From: Spartobacteria bacterium
Lineage (GTDB): Bacteria > Verrucomicrobiota > Verrucomicrobiia > Chthoniobacterales > UBA10450
Reading direction: 5' to 3'
DNA: 51,250 nucleotides
NCBI GenBank assembly: GCA_003134765.1
Contig: PLCM01000031.1
Location: 78,290-129,539, forward strand
Of this stretch, positions 1 to 8,300 are shown piece by piece. The notes beneath the pieces are model-generated. The model did no database searches. It was not told the DNA's origin and worked only from the letters and a program-made list of their open reading frames with translations. The translations under genes were made by a program, and so were the position numbers. How positions within the stretch are numbered: the stretch's first letter is position 1; each line of letters opens with the position of its first letter.

Positions 1-43
1 AGGCTGGCAACCTGCGCTCCCCAAAGCGGAAAGATGAACGCGG

Positions 44-802
44 CTAGCCACGCCTCAGCGCGGCGAAGAATCCGCGCTTCCTGGGGGGCGCCGCTGGTTC
101 GGGCGAGCGTGCTTCGAAACTCGGAGGATCGCCTTCCGCTGCTTCCCTCGCCTTCGCTTTTTGATGCTGGACCACCGCTTGCACCAACGCCTCGTCCCAT
201 GGCGTTGAGATTGTCTCCGCCGCCCGGACGGAAGAGTCGTAGGCAAATTCAATCTCGCCCCAACCCGCAATCTCGAGCAACGCTTCCGTCCCCCGGGTCA
301 CCGCGCCCTCCGCGTGAACGATTTTGCCATCGCGCAAATAAACGATGCCCGTCTCTGACTGCTTCACGATCTGGACCGCGCCGCTTCGTTTGCTCAGGCA
401 ACACATCTGGAGCACGTCGAGGACGTGAAACAGATCCGGCGCGCCTTCCTGCGCGCTCGCCGCCGTTTCGATCGCTTCCAGCAAACGCTCTCCATCAATC
501 GGCTCCGGAAAAACCTTGGTCCGGCCAATCTCGAGCCGTTGCTCCGCGGCCGGATACGTCGGCAGAAACAAAACCTGGAGGCCGGCGAAAATTTCGCTGA
601 GCGCGCCACCCAGCGCTAATCCATCGACCCCATTACCCTCGAGCTGCGCGAGCAGGAGATCGCAGCGCGCGTGTTGTTGCGCCCACCGCTGCGCGGCCGC
701 ATCGTTTTCCACCAGGTCGCAAGCGTGCGCGGTGTAGTCGGCCACCATCCCCGCCAACTGTTCCCCCACTTCCGCATCGTCGTGGACGATGAGCAGTTGC
801 AT
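44..802 (-). CDS. Degenerate receiver domain plus DUF4388 (PATAN) protein
   Basis: A 252-residue protein. Residues 1-115 have the layout of a response-regulator receiver, but the segment that normally carries the phosphoacceptor aspartate reads CDLLLAQLEGNGVDG, with Gln where Asp is expected, so it is probably not phosphorylated in the usual way. Residues about 120-190 match DUF4388 (LFHVLDVLQMCCLSKRSGAV, then GIVYLRDGKIVHAE), a domain common in bacterial signalling proteins. The C-terminal 45 residues are charged and proline-rich and end in a basic tail. The start overlaps the stop of the upstream TPR gene by one base (TAATG), which implies translational coupling. Only 43 bases of window lie beyond the stop, so further operon members cannot be seen. 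Family call is firm; role is inferred to be regulatory. Confidence 0.8.
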   Translation of the reverse strand: MQLLIVHDDAEVGEQLAGMVADYTAHACDLVENDAAAQRWAQQHARCDLLLAQLEGNGVDGLALGGALSEIFAGLQVLFLPTYPAAEQRLEIGRTKVFPEPIDGERLLEAIETAASAQEGAPDLFHVLDVLQMCCLSKRSGAVQIVKQSETGIVYLRDGKIVHAEGAVTRGTEALLEIAGWGEIEFAYDSSVRAAETISTPWDEALVQAVVQHQKAKAREAAEGDPPSFEARSPEPAAPPRKRGFFAALRRG

Positions 803-1956
803 TACTGGGGCGCAGTCAAGGGCGGCGGGAACAGATTGAGCAGTTTCGTGGGATCGGCGCGGACGGCTTGCAATTGCTCGCTGTAATAAATGCGCACGAT
901 GTAGCCAAGATATTTCCGATGGCCCGCTTCGCCCGTCACATCCGTTGCTGTCTCCTTTTTCAGGGGCGTTTTCTTCTTTGTCGTTCCCGGGGGAGTGACC
1001 GACGCTGCCGCCGCGGCGAGCGCCGCGTCAGACGAGGTCTTGTTCTTCGCCCGCAGATAAGTCACCGCGAGGATCTCCGGGTTCGTGTCCTTCCAATCGT
1101 GACGCGGAGTGAGCCACTCATAACTCACGTCCGCGTCCGTCAGCACCACTTCCTTGTTGTCCACGGTGTCGTAGAAGAAGACCTGGATTTTCACCTTCGT
1201 ATGGTCGATCGGCGTGTTCGGTCGTGCTTTCACGCTGATCTTCAGCTTCATGTTGGTGTCGGCGTCCGGGTCGGGTGTGTCGGTCGCTGCCACCTCGGTG
1301 ATGCCAAAGGTTGAGCCGTCAGGAATTCCATCCGCGTCGTTCCGCGTTGTCCCGGCATCGAGCGGTGAAGTGCCGGCGAGGCCGGGCCCGGTCGTGGTCG
1401 TGGTGGCCGGCGGAGTCACGCCGGTTTTCAATTTCATATCGGCCAGCTCGTAAAGCGGTCCGGCCGAGGGGCCGATCTCGACGATCTTCTTCCAGGTCTC
1501 GTTCGAGCGCTCGTAAAGCTGGATCGATTCGTAAATCATCGCCATCTCGGCCAGGACATTCGCGTTCTTCGGATCACGCTGGGCCGCGTCCTGGAGGCGG
1601 GCGAGCGCATTCGTCGTGTCGCCTTTATCGCGCAGTTCGGTCGCCTGTTTCAACAGCTGTTCGGCGACGGAAAGGGCGGCCGTACTCGGGGTCGGTTGCG
1701 TCGTGCTGCCGGATGTCGTCGTGGTCGCCGGCACGGGCGTGGTCTTGTCGGCGACCGTCGGCCCACTGGGAGCGGGCGTCGCGGCCGGAGCCGTCACCTT
1801 GGGATGGGCCGCGACATATTCCGCGCGCCATTTGCCCGCATAAAAAACACCGAGACCAGCCAGCTCCGCCGCGCCAAAAATAGCGACGAGCCAGACCGCA
1901 ATCCGGAACATCCGGTCCGGTGGCGGGGTGGGCGAAATCAGGTCTTCTGCATCCAT
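802..1956 (-). CDS. Membrane-anchored TPR-like protein of unknown role
   Basis: A 384-residue protein with a short cytoplasmic N-terminus, one transmembrane segment at about residues 16-38, and a periplasmic remainder. Thr/Pro-rich linkers flank a TPR-like helical stretch at about residues 95-175 (EQLLKQATELRDKGDTTNAL, then LARLQDAAQRDPKNANVLAE). The C-terminal part is rich in predicted strands, with a repeated pattern of charged and aromatic residues (KIQVFFYDTVDNKEVVLTD). It is the upstream partner of the DUF4388 gene, with a one-base overlap. The architecture suggests a scaffold at the inner membrane, possibly linked to the receiver-like partner. No enzyme motif is visible and I do not recognise a named family. 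Confidence 0.7.
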   Translation of the reverse strand: MDAEDLISPTPPPDRMFRIAVWLVAIFGAAELAGLGVFYAGKWRAEYVAAHPKVTAPAATPAPSGPTVADKTTPVPATTTTSGSTTQPTPSTAALSVAEQLLKQATELRDKGDTTNALARLQDAAQRDPKNANVLAEMAMIYESIQLYERSNETWKKIVEIGPSAGPLYELADMKLKTGVTPPATTTTTGPGLAGTSPLDAGTTRNDADGIPDGSTFGITEVAATDTPDPDADTNMKLKISVKARPNTPIDHTKVKIQVFFYDTVDNKEVVLTDADVSYEWLTPRHDWKDTNPEILAVTYLRAKNKTSSDAALAAAAASVTPPGTTKKKTPLKKETATDVTGEAGHRKYLGYIVRIYYSEQLQAVRADPTKLLNLFPPPLTAPQ

Positions 1957-1981
1957 ATCTTGCCGGGGATTATGCCTTGGA

Positions 1982-2004
1982 TTCCCTCCGGCGCAAAACC
2001 GTTC
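1982..2004. repeat. 23-bp motif, copy 1
   Basis: TTCCCTCCGgCGCaAAACC followed by GTTC. The same 23-bp string occurs at 11519-11541 with two differences. This copy lies 26 bases upstream of the TPR gene, reading on the minus strand. Function unknown. Confidence 0.4.
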
Positions 2005-2014
2005 AATATTACTT

Positions 2015-2090
2015 CTGCTCCTGATCCTTCTCCTGCTGGTGATCGCAATCGAATGGACCGATCACGAGCAGGACCACGAGCACGATTGCG
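2015..2090. repeat. GATCAGGAGCAGG-type inverted repeat, copy 1
   Basis: The left arm contains TGCTCCTGATCCTTCTCCTG and GTGATCGCAATCG. The right arm contains GATCACGAGCAGG and CACGATTGCG. The arms are imperfectly complementary and fold back on each other. It lies between the TPR gene start and the ACT gene stop. Copies 2 and 3 are at 4408-4482 and 13593-13666. Confidence 0.6.
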
Positions 2091-2100
2091 AAGGAAGAGT

Positions 2101-2571
2101 CTACCGCGAGATATCGGCCTGGCTGAGCAGCTGGAAGCCTTCGCCGAGCAGGACCGATGTGGCGCAATCGGTATCGTCCACATGCAAAGCCAGGGCGGCG
2201 AACCCGCGCGGACGCGTCAGGAGCGGATAAGTGAAATGGACGTTCACCTCAGCCATGAGGAGCGCCGCCAGCAGTTTCGCCAGTTGCGTCGCCACTTCGC
2301 GCAGCTCCACCACCACCATCGAACAAACCCCGTAGGCCACGTTGTTCTGCCGGAACAATTCCTCCACCTGCTCCGGATCGCTTACCATGATTCGGGCGAT
2401 GGCGGAGTCGGTCGATTCCGAGATGCTCATGGCGACGACGTGGGTGCTATGGGTATGGAGAAGCTTCACCACGTCGAGCATGGCGCCGACCTTGTTCGGC
2501 AGAAAAATCGAGAACTGTTTGACGAGAGGTCCGTCAATTTTTGAGCTGGTTTGCGGCAGTTCGACTTCCAT
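2101..2571 (-). CDS. Tandem ACT-domain regulatory protein
   Basis: About 156 residues if it starts at the ATG at 2571 (MEVELPQTSSKIDG); in-frame upstream starts at 2628 and 2667 would add poorly conserved residues. The first ACT domain (KQFSIFLPNKVGAMLDVVKL) is followed by a helical segment and a second strand-rich half (VNVHFTYPLLTRPRGFAALA) that looks like a second ACT fold. ACT domains bind amino acids or similar ligands and control metabolic enzymes; similar stand-alone proteins are often annotated as acetolactate synthase small-subunit-like. No catalytic domain is fused or adjacent, so the target is unknown. It is divergent from lysS. Confidence 0.75.
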   Translation of the reverse strand: MEVELPQTSSKIDGPLVKQFSIFLPNKVGAMLDVVKLLHTHSTHVVAMSISESTDSAIARIMVSDPEQVEELFRQNNVAYGVCSMVVVELREVATQLAKLLAALLMAEVNVHFTYPLLTRPRGFAALALHVDDTDCATSVLLGEGFQLLSQADISR

Positions 2572-2670
2572 GAAAAAAGGCGCGCCGCGAACCGGTCCAT
2601 CCAGCTGAGACGCGCGGGAGTATGGCATCGACCCGGTTTTTTTTGCAAACGAATAGTGCGGAAGCAACCG

Positions 2671-2732
2671 CTGGAGCCGCCTCGCTCTGTCGAGGCGTTC
2701 CGACCGTGCGGCGACAGAGCGCCGCGACTACA
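2671..2732. repeat. Double-hairpin repeat upstream of lysS
   Basis: Two perfect hairpins in tandem: CGCCTCG / CGAGGCG at 2678-2697 with loop CTCTGT, and GCGGCG / CGCCGC at 2708-2725 with loop ACAGAG. The loops are complementary to each other. The unit ends in ACTACAG. It belongs with the multi-hairpin elements at 21235, 23860 and 26346. It may lie in the lysS leader. Confidence 0.55.
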
Positions 2733-2786
2733 GCGCTGTTTCAGGCTGTTCATTTCAAGGCATCGCTCTAGATTCCCTGCCCGACG

Positions 2787-4280
2787 ATGGAAGATGAAAA
2801 CAGTCTCATCGCGCAACGGCGCGAAAAATTAGAGGCCCTCCAGGCGCAGGATGCGAATCCGTTTGGCCGCGCTTTTGAACCTTCCGGGACTATCGCGGAG
2901 GTCCGCGAAAAATTTGCCGAAGGGACGACCTTGCGCGCCGCCGGCCGCATCACCGCCCATCGCGACATGGGCAAAAGCCATTTCGTCGACCTGCGGGATT
3001 CGACCGGGCGAATCCAGGTTTACATTCACGCAAAGGAAGTCGGTCCGGAAACGATCGAACTCTTCAAGCTCGTCGATCTCGGCGATTTTATGGGGGTCGA
3101 GGGCGACTGCTTTCTGACCAAGACCGGCGAGCCGACCCTCAAGGTTCACAAACTGGAGCTGCTCGGGAAATCGCTGCGCCCACTCCCGGAAAAGTGGCAC
3201 GGATTGCAGGATGTCGAAGCTCGTTATCGTCAGCGCTACCTCGATCTGGTCACAAACGAACATTCGCGGGCCATCTTCGAAAAGCGGATCACCATCATGC
3301 GTGAGATTCGGCGCTTTATGGAAGCGCGCGGGTTTCTGGAAGTGGAAACGCCGATGCTGCAGGCGGTGCCCGGCGGCGCGGCGGCGGAACCATTCCGCAC
3401 TCATCACAAGGCCCTCGGACTCGAACTTTATCTCAGGATCGCGCCGGAGCTTTATCTCAAACGCCTTCTCGTCGGCGGGTTCAATAAAGTCTTCGAGTTG
3501 AACCGAAATTTCCGGAACGAAGGTATCTCACGAAAGCACAATCCGGAGTTCACGATGCTCGAAGCCTACTGGGCCTACGCCGATTTCGAGAAGATCGCGG
3601 ACCTGGTGGAAGAGATGATTTGCCATCTGGCCGAGACCTTGGAGGGCGGAGCTCCTGCGACGCCGGAGGGCGATCGGCTTCGCAGGAGCTCAGCCCTCCA
3701 AATTCAGCACAAGGACACGGAAGGAAACGTCACCCGCACACTCAACCTGACGCGACCGTGGCGCCGGGCGCGGTATCGCGATTTGATCCGCGAGGTTGAT
3801 CCGGAGTGGTTCGATTACACGAGCGAGAAACGGCGGCAGCGCTGCAGCGAACTGGGCGTCGAGATCAATCCGCGGATGGCGGATTACGAAGTGACCCAGC
3901 AGGTTTTCGAAAAACTGGTGGAAGAGAAAACGTTCGATCCGCTCTTCGTGACCCATTGCCCAAAGGAATTGGTGCCGCTGGCGAAGCAGAACGCGGAGGA
4001 CGATTCGCTCGTGGATGTGTACGAGCTGATCATCAACGGACAGGAAATTTCCCCCGGTTATTCCGAACTGAACGATCCGACCGTGCAACGGCAACGACTT
4101 CTCGAGCAGGCCGGCGAAGAAACCCAGAAACTCGACGAGGAATTTCTCCTCGCCCTCGAACACGGCATGCCGTCGGCCGGCGGGTTCGGGGTTGGGATCG
4201 ACCGGCTGGTGATGCTCTTGACCGGCGCGGAATCGATTCGGGATGTGATTCTTTTTCCACTCCTCAAGCCGAAGCGCTAG
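2787..4280 (+). CDS. lysS: Lysyl-tRNA synthetase, class II
   Basis: Charges tRNA-Lys with lysine in the cytosol. The 497-residue protein has the N-terminal OB-fold anticodon-binding domain at about residues 50-150 and the class II catalytic core after it. Motif 2 is FRNEGISRKHNPEFTMLE from about residue 242, and motif 3 is GFGVGIDRLVML from about residue 466. Lysine-site residues in NGQEISPGYSELNDP are present. Unusually, residues about 285-305 (GGAPATPEGDRLRRSSAL) are an insert encoded by a near-perfect palindrome at 3640-3700, placed between the motif 2 helices and the strand leading to LTRPW. It keeps the frame. The ATG at 2787 has no strong Shine-Dalgarno sequence. Transcribed alone. Confidence 0.97.
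   Translation: MEDENSLIAQRREKLEALQAQDANPFGRAFEPSGTIAEVREKFAEGTTLRAAGRITAHRDMGKSHFVDLRDSTGRIQVYIHAKEVGPETIELFKLVDLGDFMGVEGDCFLTKTGEPTLKVHKLELLGKSLRPLPEKWHGLQDVEARYRQRYLDLVTNEHSRAIFEKRITIMREIRRFMEARGFLEVETPMLQAVPGGAAAEPFRTHHKALGLELYLRIAPELYLKRLLVGGFNKVFELNRNFRNEGISRKHNPEFTMLEAYWAYADFEKIADLVEEMICHLAETLEGGAPATPEGDRLRRSSALQIQHKDTEGNVTRTLNLTRPWRRARYRDLIREVDPEWFDYTSEKRRQRCSELGVEINPRMADYEVTQQVFEKLVEEKTFDPLFVTHCPKELVPLAKQNAEDDSLVDVYELIINGQEISPGYSELNDPTVQRQRLLEQAGEETQKLDEEFLLALEHGMPSAGGFGVGIDRLVMLLTGAESIRDVILFPLLKPKR
3640..3700. repeat. Palindromic element inside the lysS coding sequence
   Basis: The left arm GGAGGGCGGAGCTCCTGC and right arm GCAGGAGCTCAGCCCTCC pair over 21 bases (3640-3660 with 3680-3700) with one mismatch. 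The 19-base centre holds another palindromic core (CGATCG). It reads through in frame and encodes about 20 extra residues relative to ordinary LysS. The sharp symmetry and the position in a known variable surface segment point to an inserted intergenic-type repeat. Exact ends are uncertain because 61 bases is not a multiple of three. Confidence 0.8.
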
Positions 4281-4292
4281 GGCGCATGAGGT

Positions 4293-4398
4293 GTCATCCC
4301 GAGCCGCGCAGACGGCGAGGGACCCCGCAATTGCAAAATCGATTTGCTTGCGCCAACAACCGCGCGTTGACAGACGAACCACCCGCCCTTCGGATGAC
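4293..4398. repeat. GTCATCCCGAGC element, copy A (degenerate)
   Basis: Begins GTCATCCCGAGC and ends CCCTTCGGATGAC, an imperfect inverted pair, with GGCGAGGGACCC inside. It lies 3' of lysS, facing the converging response-regulator gene. Better preserved copies are at 14682, 17328 and 18981. Confidence 0.55.
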
Positions 4399-4407
4399 AC
4401 CGCAATT

Positions 4408-4482
4408 CCTGCCCCTGATCATGATCTTGCTCCTGATCCCCCTTTTTCAACGCCAAGCGAAGGATCAAGAGCAGGAGCAGGA
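4408..4482. repeat. GATCAGGAGCAGG-type inverted repeat, copy 2
   Basis: The left arm carries ATCTTGCTCCTGATCC and the right arm GGATCAAGAGCAGGAGCAGG. They form an imperfect stem around a loop beginning CCCTTTTT. It lies in the convergent gap between lysS and the response regulator, so it could act as a bidirectional terminator as well as being a repeat. Confidence 0.6.
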
Positions 4483-4489
4483 CAAAGAA

Positions 4490-5302
4490 TCACACCCCGC
4501 GCTCGGCAACCCATTGGACGGCGAAGCGGGCGACCTGCCGGGCATTCTGCAAATTCAGTTTTTCCTTAATGTGGGTCCGATGCGTCTCGACCGTTTTCGG
4601 GCTGAGATTGAGCGCGTGCGCGATCGTCTTGATTTCTTTCCCCGCGCCGATCATTTCCAGCACTTCCAATTCGCGATCGCTCAACCGGTCGGTGATCTCT
4701 TCGTCGGGCGCGACGCGATTGACCACCACTTTCGAAATCACCTGGCTGGCCATCTTGGGGCTGAGATAGGTGTGGCCATCCATCACTTCGCGCACGGCTT
4801 CGAGCACGCTCCCAAGCGCTTCCTGTTTCGTGACGTAACCGCGCGCACCCGCGCGCAGCGAGCGCACTGCGTAGAGCGATTCGTCGTGCATGGAAAGGAT
4901 CAGGACCGGAAGGCGCGGAAATTCGGCGACGATCATCTTCGTCAGTTCGATCCCGTTCGTTCCCTTTAATCCGAGGTCCGCGATAACCAGATGCGGTTTC
5001 ACTTTGCGGATGACATCCATCCCTTCGCCCGCGCTGCTCGCCTCGCCGCAAACCGTGAAACCGTCGTCGGAATTGAGCAGCTGGATCAGCCCATGCCGAA
5101 AAAGAGGATGATCGTCCACCACCACGATCCGGATCGATTCCGGCAACGCGCTCTTCGGGTTCGCCACCGGGCCGGTCCCGAGCGCGCCGGTTGATTTTAC
5201 CTCGGGTTCGACGGCCTGGCGCCGGGCTTCTTTCGCATCAGGACCCGAGGTCTCGTTTTTCCCGGGTCGTTTCCGCGTTTTCAATTTTTGCGGGACCGCC
5301 AT
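4490..5302 (-). CDS. NarL/LuxR-type response regulator
   Basis: A 270-residue two-domain regulator. The receiver spans about residues 57-175, with acidic pair D63/D64, phosphoacceptor D109 (HLVIADLGLKGTNG), the conserved Ser in LILSMHDES and the Lys in GYVTKQ. A LuxR/GerE helix-turn-helix fills about residues 200-265 (LSDRELEVLEMIGAGKEIKT, then LSPKTVETHRTHIKEKL). The first 55 residues are a basic, low-complexity extension. The gene begins 69 bases after the stop of the large CheB/CheR histidine kinase on the same strand. That kinase has a HisKA_3 domain, the type that pairs with NarL regulators, so the two are a probable cognate pair. Target genes are not evident. Confidence 0.93.
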   Translation of the reverse strand: MAVPQKLKTRKRPGKNETSGPDAKEARRQAVEPEVKSTGALGTGPVANPKSALPESIRIVVVDDHPLFRHGLIQLLNSDDGFTVCGEASSAGEGMDVIRKVKPHLVIADLGLKGTNGIELTKMIVAEFPRLPVLILSMHDESLYAVRSLRAGARGYVTKQEALGSVLEAVREVMDGHTYLSPKMASQVISKVVVNRVAPDEEITDRLSDRELEVLEMIGAGKEIKTIAHALNLSPKTVETHRTHIKEKLNLQNARQVARFAVQWVAERGV

Positions 5303-5371
5303 AACCAGAAGGACATCGCGAGAGCGACTGGCTTTGCTCGCATAATATTTGGGCCAGAGCCGCTGGCGATC

Positions 5372-8300
5372 CTAACGTTTTACGGGAATCACGCAGGTAA
5401 TGTCCATCCCGCCGGTCCGCCGCCGTTCGACTTTCAATTCACCGCCCAGGGCGTTGGCCCGGTAGCGCATCATATGGAGCCCGAGCCCTTTCCGCCGTTT
5501 CCGCAGCGCGAATCCCTTGCCGTCATCCTGCACGCTCACGCAAACGTGTTTGGGGTCCTGGTCCAGGCTGATCAGGACATTTTTCGCACCCGAGTGTTTG
5601 ATGGCGTTCGTGACGGCTTCCTGGGCGACCCGGTACAAATGCAGGGCCGCCGTCTCGTCCGGCACGCGAACGCCACGGGCGCACTTGAAGTGACATTTGA
5701 TCCCAGTGTTCTCACAGGCCTGCGCCGCGAGGTCGCGCAACGCGTTCTTTAAACCGGAAGCCGTGAGCTCGATCGCCTGCAATCCACCGGCAAGTTCCCG
5801 CGCGATGACGACGTTCCGGTTCACGGTCTGGGCTGATTGCTCCAGCGTCTCCGCCGCCCCGGGATTTTCTTTCGCCAATTTCTTGGCGCTCGATTTCAAA
5901 AACAACGCCGTTGCCGTCAGTTCCTGGCAAACCATATCGTGCAAGTCTTCCCCGATGCGGCGTTTCTCCCGCTCACTGATCTCGAGCAGTTCGCGCTCGA
6001 GCTGCTGCCGCTGCGCCATGGTCCGCTCGAGCTCGCTGTTCATCGCCAGCAATTCACGCGTTCGCTCGACCACACGCTGTTCCATCTCGTCGCGAGCGTG
6101 GGCCAGCTCCTCGTCGATCCGCCGTTGATCGGATGCATCCCGGGCAACCTTCGCGAAGCCGCGCAGTTGCCCGTTTTCATCCTCGAGCCGCATCAACACG
6201 CCATCGGTCCAAAAGCGGGAGCCGTCCTTCCGCAGGTGAAAACGGCGATCGAGAGCGCGCCCGTCGCTCAGCGCGGTGTTGATTTCTTCCTCCACTTTTC
6301 CGCTCCGGCGATCTTCCGGCGTAAAAATCATCGATCCCGACTGGCCCACCGCTTCTTCCTGCGTCCACCCGAAGACGCGCTCCGCGCCGTTGCTCCAAAA
6401 GGTAATGACGTTCGCCGGATCGAGCAGGAACATCGCGTAATCGCGCGCGCCCTCGACCATAACGCGAAACCGTTCTTCGCTCGCGCGCAGACGCGCCTCG
6501 GCCTGCTTATAGTCGTCGATATCCGTCGCGGAGCCGAACCAGCTCAAAACTTTGCCGTCATCCCGGAGCGGAACGTTCCGGCCGATGAACCAGCGATAAA
6601 CGCCGTCCTTTCTTCTCATCCGATATTCAGCCTCGAAAACTTCTCCGGTCGCCCGGGCCTTCTCCCAACGCTCGACCACCGCGGGAGCGTCCTCCGGATG
6701 GATAATCAATTGACGGCCCGGCCCCACCGATTCCTCAAAGCTCAGGCCAGTGTATTCGTACCAGCGCCGGTTGAAATAGTTAGGCGTTCCTCCCGGGTCG
6801 TTTGTCCAGATAACCTGCGGAACGTTGTCCGCGACTGTCCGAAAACGCTTCTCACTTTCGCGCAGCAATTCCTCGGCGTGCTTGCGATGGGTAATGTCGT
6901 GGAGGCAATTAATCGCGCCGGTAATTTCACCTGCGTCGTTCTTGATCGTCCGCGGCGCGACGAGGACATTTCGGCGCACGCCCTTTTCCTGTTCGACGAG
7001 AATCTCCAGATCGCTCGCCTGCAGTTCTTCACCCCGAAGCACCCGCGCCATCGGGCATTTCTCGTGGGGCATCGGGCGGCCATCCGGATAAAAAATCTTG
7101 AACGACCCGCAGAATTTTTCGCGGCCCGGTGCCCGCCCCCATAACTCGACAGCACGCCGGTTATATTCCTGGATGTTGCCCTCCGCATCGGTGATGTAGA
7201 CCGCCACTGGCACCAGCTCGAACAGCGTCCGATAGCGCACCGCGCCGGCATGCACTTCTTCCTCGGCCGCTTTCCGGCGACTGATGTCGATGAACGTCGC
7301 GACGACTCCGGCGATGCGGTCTTCCGCCGTGCGATAGGGTGCGATCCGCGTCAGATACCAGCTCGCATCGCCGAGCTGCACTTCGCGCTCGATCGTGGTG
7401 AGGCTCTGAATCACCTTCTCGGCGTCCGGAATGAAACCCTCGTAGTTGAGGTTGCTCGTGATGTCCGAGATCGGCCGGCCCATGTCCGCCGGGATAAGAT
7501 TGAAAATCTTTTGCGCGCTCGGGGTGAAGCGATGGATGCGCAGCTGGCGGTCGAGAAAAACCGTGCCGATATCGGTCGACGCCATCAGGTTGTTGAGATC
7601 GGTATTGGTGCTGCTCAACTCCTCGACGCTGCTCCTCAGCTCGTGATTGACCGTGGAGAGCTCTTCGTTGACCGACTGCATTTCCTCCTTGCTCGTCTCC
7701 AGCTCTTCGGTCGCGGAACGCAACTCCTCGTTCATCGCCTGGAGCTCTTCGTTCGATGCCTTCAGCTCTTCGTTCGCGGCCTCGTATTGCTCGACCGTGG
7801 CGTTGAGCTGCTGTTTCAGGAACTGGAGCTCTTCCTCGGCCTCGCGCATGATCCGCTCCTGCGAAACCGGCGCGGCGGCTGCCTCAGGGCCGGCGCTCTC
7901 CTTCTCGAAGAGCACGAGGAAAAATCCGTGCGCCTGATCGTTCCCATCCATCGGTCGCACTTCGAGCGTGATGATTTCGCTCGTGCCGTCGAACTCGACT
8001 TTCTGCGGCGCGCTTTTCACCGGGCCTTTGAGTTGTCCCGCTTTGAACAGGGCGGTGCGCAGCTCGATTTGCAGCGCTGGGTTGATGATTTTGACCACGT
8101 TCGCGGTCGGTTCGCCCGCGACGAAGTGCAGGTAACGCCCGGCATTCTCCGAAAGGTGGACGATGTCGTGGCTCTCGTTCACCACCATGGAGGGCGGCCC
8201 ATATTGTTCGAGCAACCGCAAATGCAACTCACCGAAAAGCACCTCTCGACGCGCGTGGCCGGCGCGGACGCCTTCTGTGCCGATTTCACCTGTCACCTTG

